Source of the DNA: Azoarcus sp.
Lineage (GTDB): Bacteria > Pseudomonadota > Gammaproteobacteria > Burkholderiales > Rhodocyclaceae
Direction: 5' to 3'
DNA length: 7,183 bases
Assembly (NCBI GenBank): GCA_023230755.1
Contig: JALNWS010000199.1
Span: 1-7,183 of the forward strand
Part shown: positions 6,043-7,183 of the stretch, in pieces
Layout: every line of letters starts with the position of its first letter
How positions within the stretch are numbered: the stretch's first letter is position 1
Position numbers and translations under genes: made by a program
Notes under the pieces: generated by a model
The model's database searches: none
What the model was told of the DNA's origin: nothing
What the model saw: the letters and a program-made list of their open reading frames with translations, nothing else

Positions 6043-7013
6043 GCCACAAACCGAACATCGCGCTGCTTGCCACCGGCGGCACGATCGCCGGCGCAGCGAC
6101 CTCGGCCAGCGACACCACTGGCTATGCGGCCGGCACGATCCAGATCTCTGCGCTGCTCGAAGCGGTGCCCGGTCTGGACGCAATCGCCGACATCCAGGCC
6201 GAAACCCTGTTCTCGCTCGACAGCAAGGACATGACGCCGGCACACTGGCTCGCCCTGGGACAACGCGTGCAAAGTGTCGCTGACCAGAACGACATCGATG
6301 GCGTCGTCATTACCCACGGAACGGACACGCTGGAGGAAACCGCCTATTTCCTTCATCTGACGCTTACCACCTACAAACCGGTGGTGCTGACCGCCGCCAT
6401 GCGCCCTGCCACCGCACTCTCTGCGGACGGGCCGATGAATCTCTTCGCAGCGGTAAGCGTGGCTGGATCAGCCGATTTTCGCGCCCTGGGCACGCTGATC
6501 GTGGTCAATGACCGTATCTTCGCCGCACGCGAGGCAAGCAAGTGGCACACCCGGGCGGTGGAAGGCATCGGCAGCCCCGAAACCGGTGCGCTGGGCTGGG
6601 CCAACCCGCCACGCCTTAACCGCCCGCCTCTGGCCCGCGACCGCGCGCTGCTGCCCCTGGCAGCCATCGATGCTGCGCACTGGCCGCCCGCAGTGGAAGT
6701 CTTCTACCTCACGGCAGGCGCCTCTCCCGCCCTGCTCGACGCCGCAATCCATGACGGCCTGCGTGGTGCCGTGCTGGCTTGCGCAGGCCACGGCAGCCTG
6801 CCCGATGACTGGCTGCCGGCCATCGAACGGGCGATCGCCAGCGGCTGTGCCGTGGTCCGTGCCAGCAGGGTCGCCCAAGGCGGCGTCGACGCAGTTCGTG
6901 GCCCTGAGGGGCTGCTCCACGCCGGCACATTGTCACCATCCAAAGCGCGCATCGCCCTGATGCTCAGCCTGGCAAGCGCGGCACCCGAACGCTTCGGAGA
7001 GATCACGCGCTAG
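6039..7013 (+). CDS. L-asparaginase (type II-like, no signal peptide)
   Basis: This 324-residue enzyme hydrolyses asparagine to aspartate and ammonia. Both active-site signatures are present: ATGGTIAG (11-18, nucleophile Thr15) and VVITHGTDTLEETAYF (89-104, Thr95-Asp96). Tyr29, Ser62 (SKDM) and Lys168 match the flexible-loop Tyr, substrate Ser and catalytic Lys of E. coli AnsB. TAAMRPATALSADGP (118-132) is also family-typical. The sequence resembles the type II (AnsB) branch but has no signal peptide, so it should be cytoplasmic. The AnsB segment carrying the donor-subunit glutamate near the C terminus appears shortened here (RVAQGGVDAVRGPEG), with no obvious Glu at that place. The ATG overlaps the gltI stop as ATGA, so translation is probably coupled and the genes share an mRNA. 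Glutaminase side activity cannot be judged. Confidence in the family is high. Confidence 0.93.
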   Translation: MSHKPNIALLATGGTIAGAATSASDTTGYAAGTIQISALLEAVPGLDAIADIQAETLFSLDSKDMTPAHWLALGQRVQSVADQNDIDGVVITHGTDTLEETAYFLHLTLTTYKPVVLTAAMRPATALSADGPMNLFAAVSVAGSADFRALGTLIVVNDRIFAAREASKWHTRAVEGIGSPETGALGWANPPRLNRPPLARDRALLPLAAIDAAHWPPAVEVFYLTAGASPALLDAAIHDGLRGAVLACAGHGSLPDDWLPAIERAIASGCAVVRASRVAQGGVDAVRGPEGLLHAGTLSPSKARIALMLSLASAAPERFGEITR

Positions 7014-7183
7014 AGCTGGTAGTTGTCCGCCGTGCCACTCAGAGCCGTTTCGACCATGCGCCGCGTCAGGTGCGGCGCGAAGCCCTCGATGAAGGCGTAT
7101 ACATAACCGCGCAGCCACGCCCGACGGCGCAGTCCGATGCGGGTGGTGCTGGATTCGAACAGGTGAGCGGCGTCGATCATGCC
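7010..7183 (-). CDS. cysB: CysB-family LysR-type transcriptional regulator, C-terminal fragment
   Basis: These are the last 57 codons of a gene that enters from the right edge. The residues include DAAHLFESSTTRIGLRR, then LRGYVYAFIEGFAPHLTRR and the end DNYQL. The LF.SSTT.IG.RR and LRGY.Y.FIE.FAPHLTR patterns are characteristic of the C terminus of CysB and its paralogue Cbl, regulators of cysteine and sulfonate/sulfate assimilation genes that respond to acetylserine-type effectors. The DNA-binding and effector domains lie outside the window, so CysB cannot be separated from Cbl. Codon use is like the neighbours. The gene is convergent with the asparaginase gene, and the two coding regions overlap by four bases. 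Confidence 0.8.
   Translation of the reverse strand, partial: GMIDAAHLFESSTTRIGLRRRAWLRGYVYAFIEGFAPHLTRRMVETALSGTADNYQL

Noticed and set aside
1..7183. CRISPR array, insertion sequence, phage genes, tRNA or rRNA
   Set aside because: I found no regularly spaced repeats, transposase-like protein, terminal inverted repeats or recognisable stable RNA sequence.

Overview
The window is GC-rich, tightly packed chromosomal DNA that looks like a betaproteobacterium of the Rhodocyclales type (Azoarcus, Thauera or Zoogloea relatives). The main pointers are a PrsT protein, whose family is confined to Gram-negative bacteria with the exosortase A/PEP-CTERM sorting system, and the end of a CysB-type LysR regulator. 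The taxonomic assignment is inference from protein types, codon bias and gene packing; no search was run.

Left part (1-3065, minus strand). prsT codes for a 935-residue exported protein made almost entirely of tetratricopeptide repeats. Downstream of it, on the same strand and running off the left edge, are the first 39 codons of a small secreted protein. The 140-base gap between them is markedly A/T-rich. It carries a very good sigma-54 (-24/-12) promoter, with a possible IHF site and a possible activator site upstream, all placed to drive the secreted protein. In the PEP-CTERM system, PrsT co-occurs with a sensor kinase (PrsK) and an NtrC-type sigma-54 activator (PrsR) that controls PEP-CTERM genes. 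The truncated gene is therefore a reasonable candidate for a PrsR/RpoN-controlled exosortase substrate. This is the most interesting part of the window.

Middle (3066-3338). This is a 273-base divergent intergenic region between prsT and a cation antiporter gene. It holds weak promoter-like elements, a perfect 14-base GC palindrome and a TTGCA-N6-TGCAA dyad. No RNA gene or credible small protein was seen.

Right part (3339-7013, plus strand). A KefB/KefC-type cation:proton antiporter with a C-terminal nucleotide-binding domain comes first. After a 46-base gap follow a GltI-like periplasmic glutamate/aspartate-binding protein and a signal-less asparaginase. These two overlap by four bases (ATGA) and are almost certainly translated together. 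Asparaginase yields aspartate, a GltI ligand, so the pair suggests a dicarboxylic amino acid or asparagine use module, although no permease or ATPase partner lies in the window.

Right edge (7010-7183, minus strand). The C-terminal 57 residues of a CysB-family regulator converge on the asparaginase gene. The two stop codons are read from opposite strands of one CTAG tetranucleotide. No rRNA, tRNA, CRISPR array, insertion sequence or phage gene was recognised.
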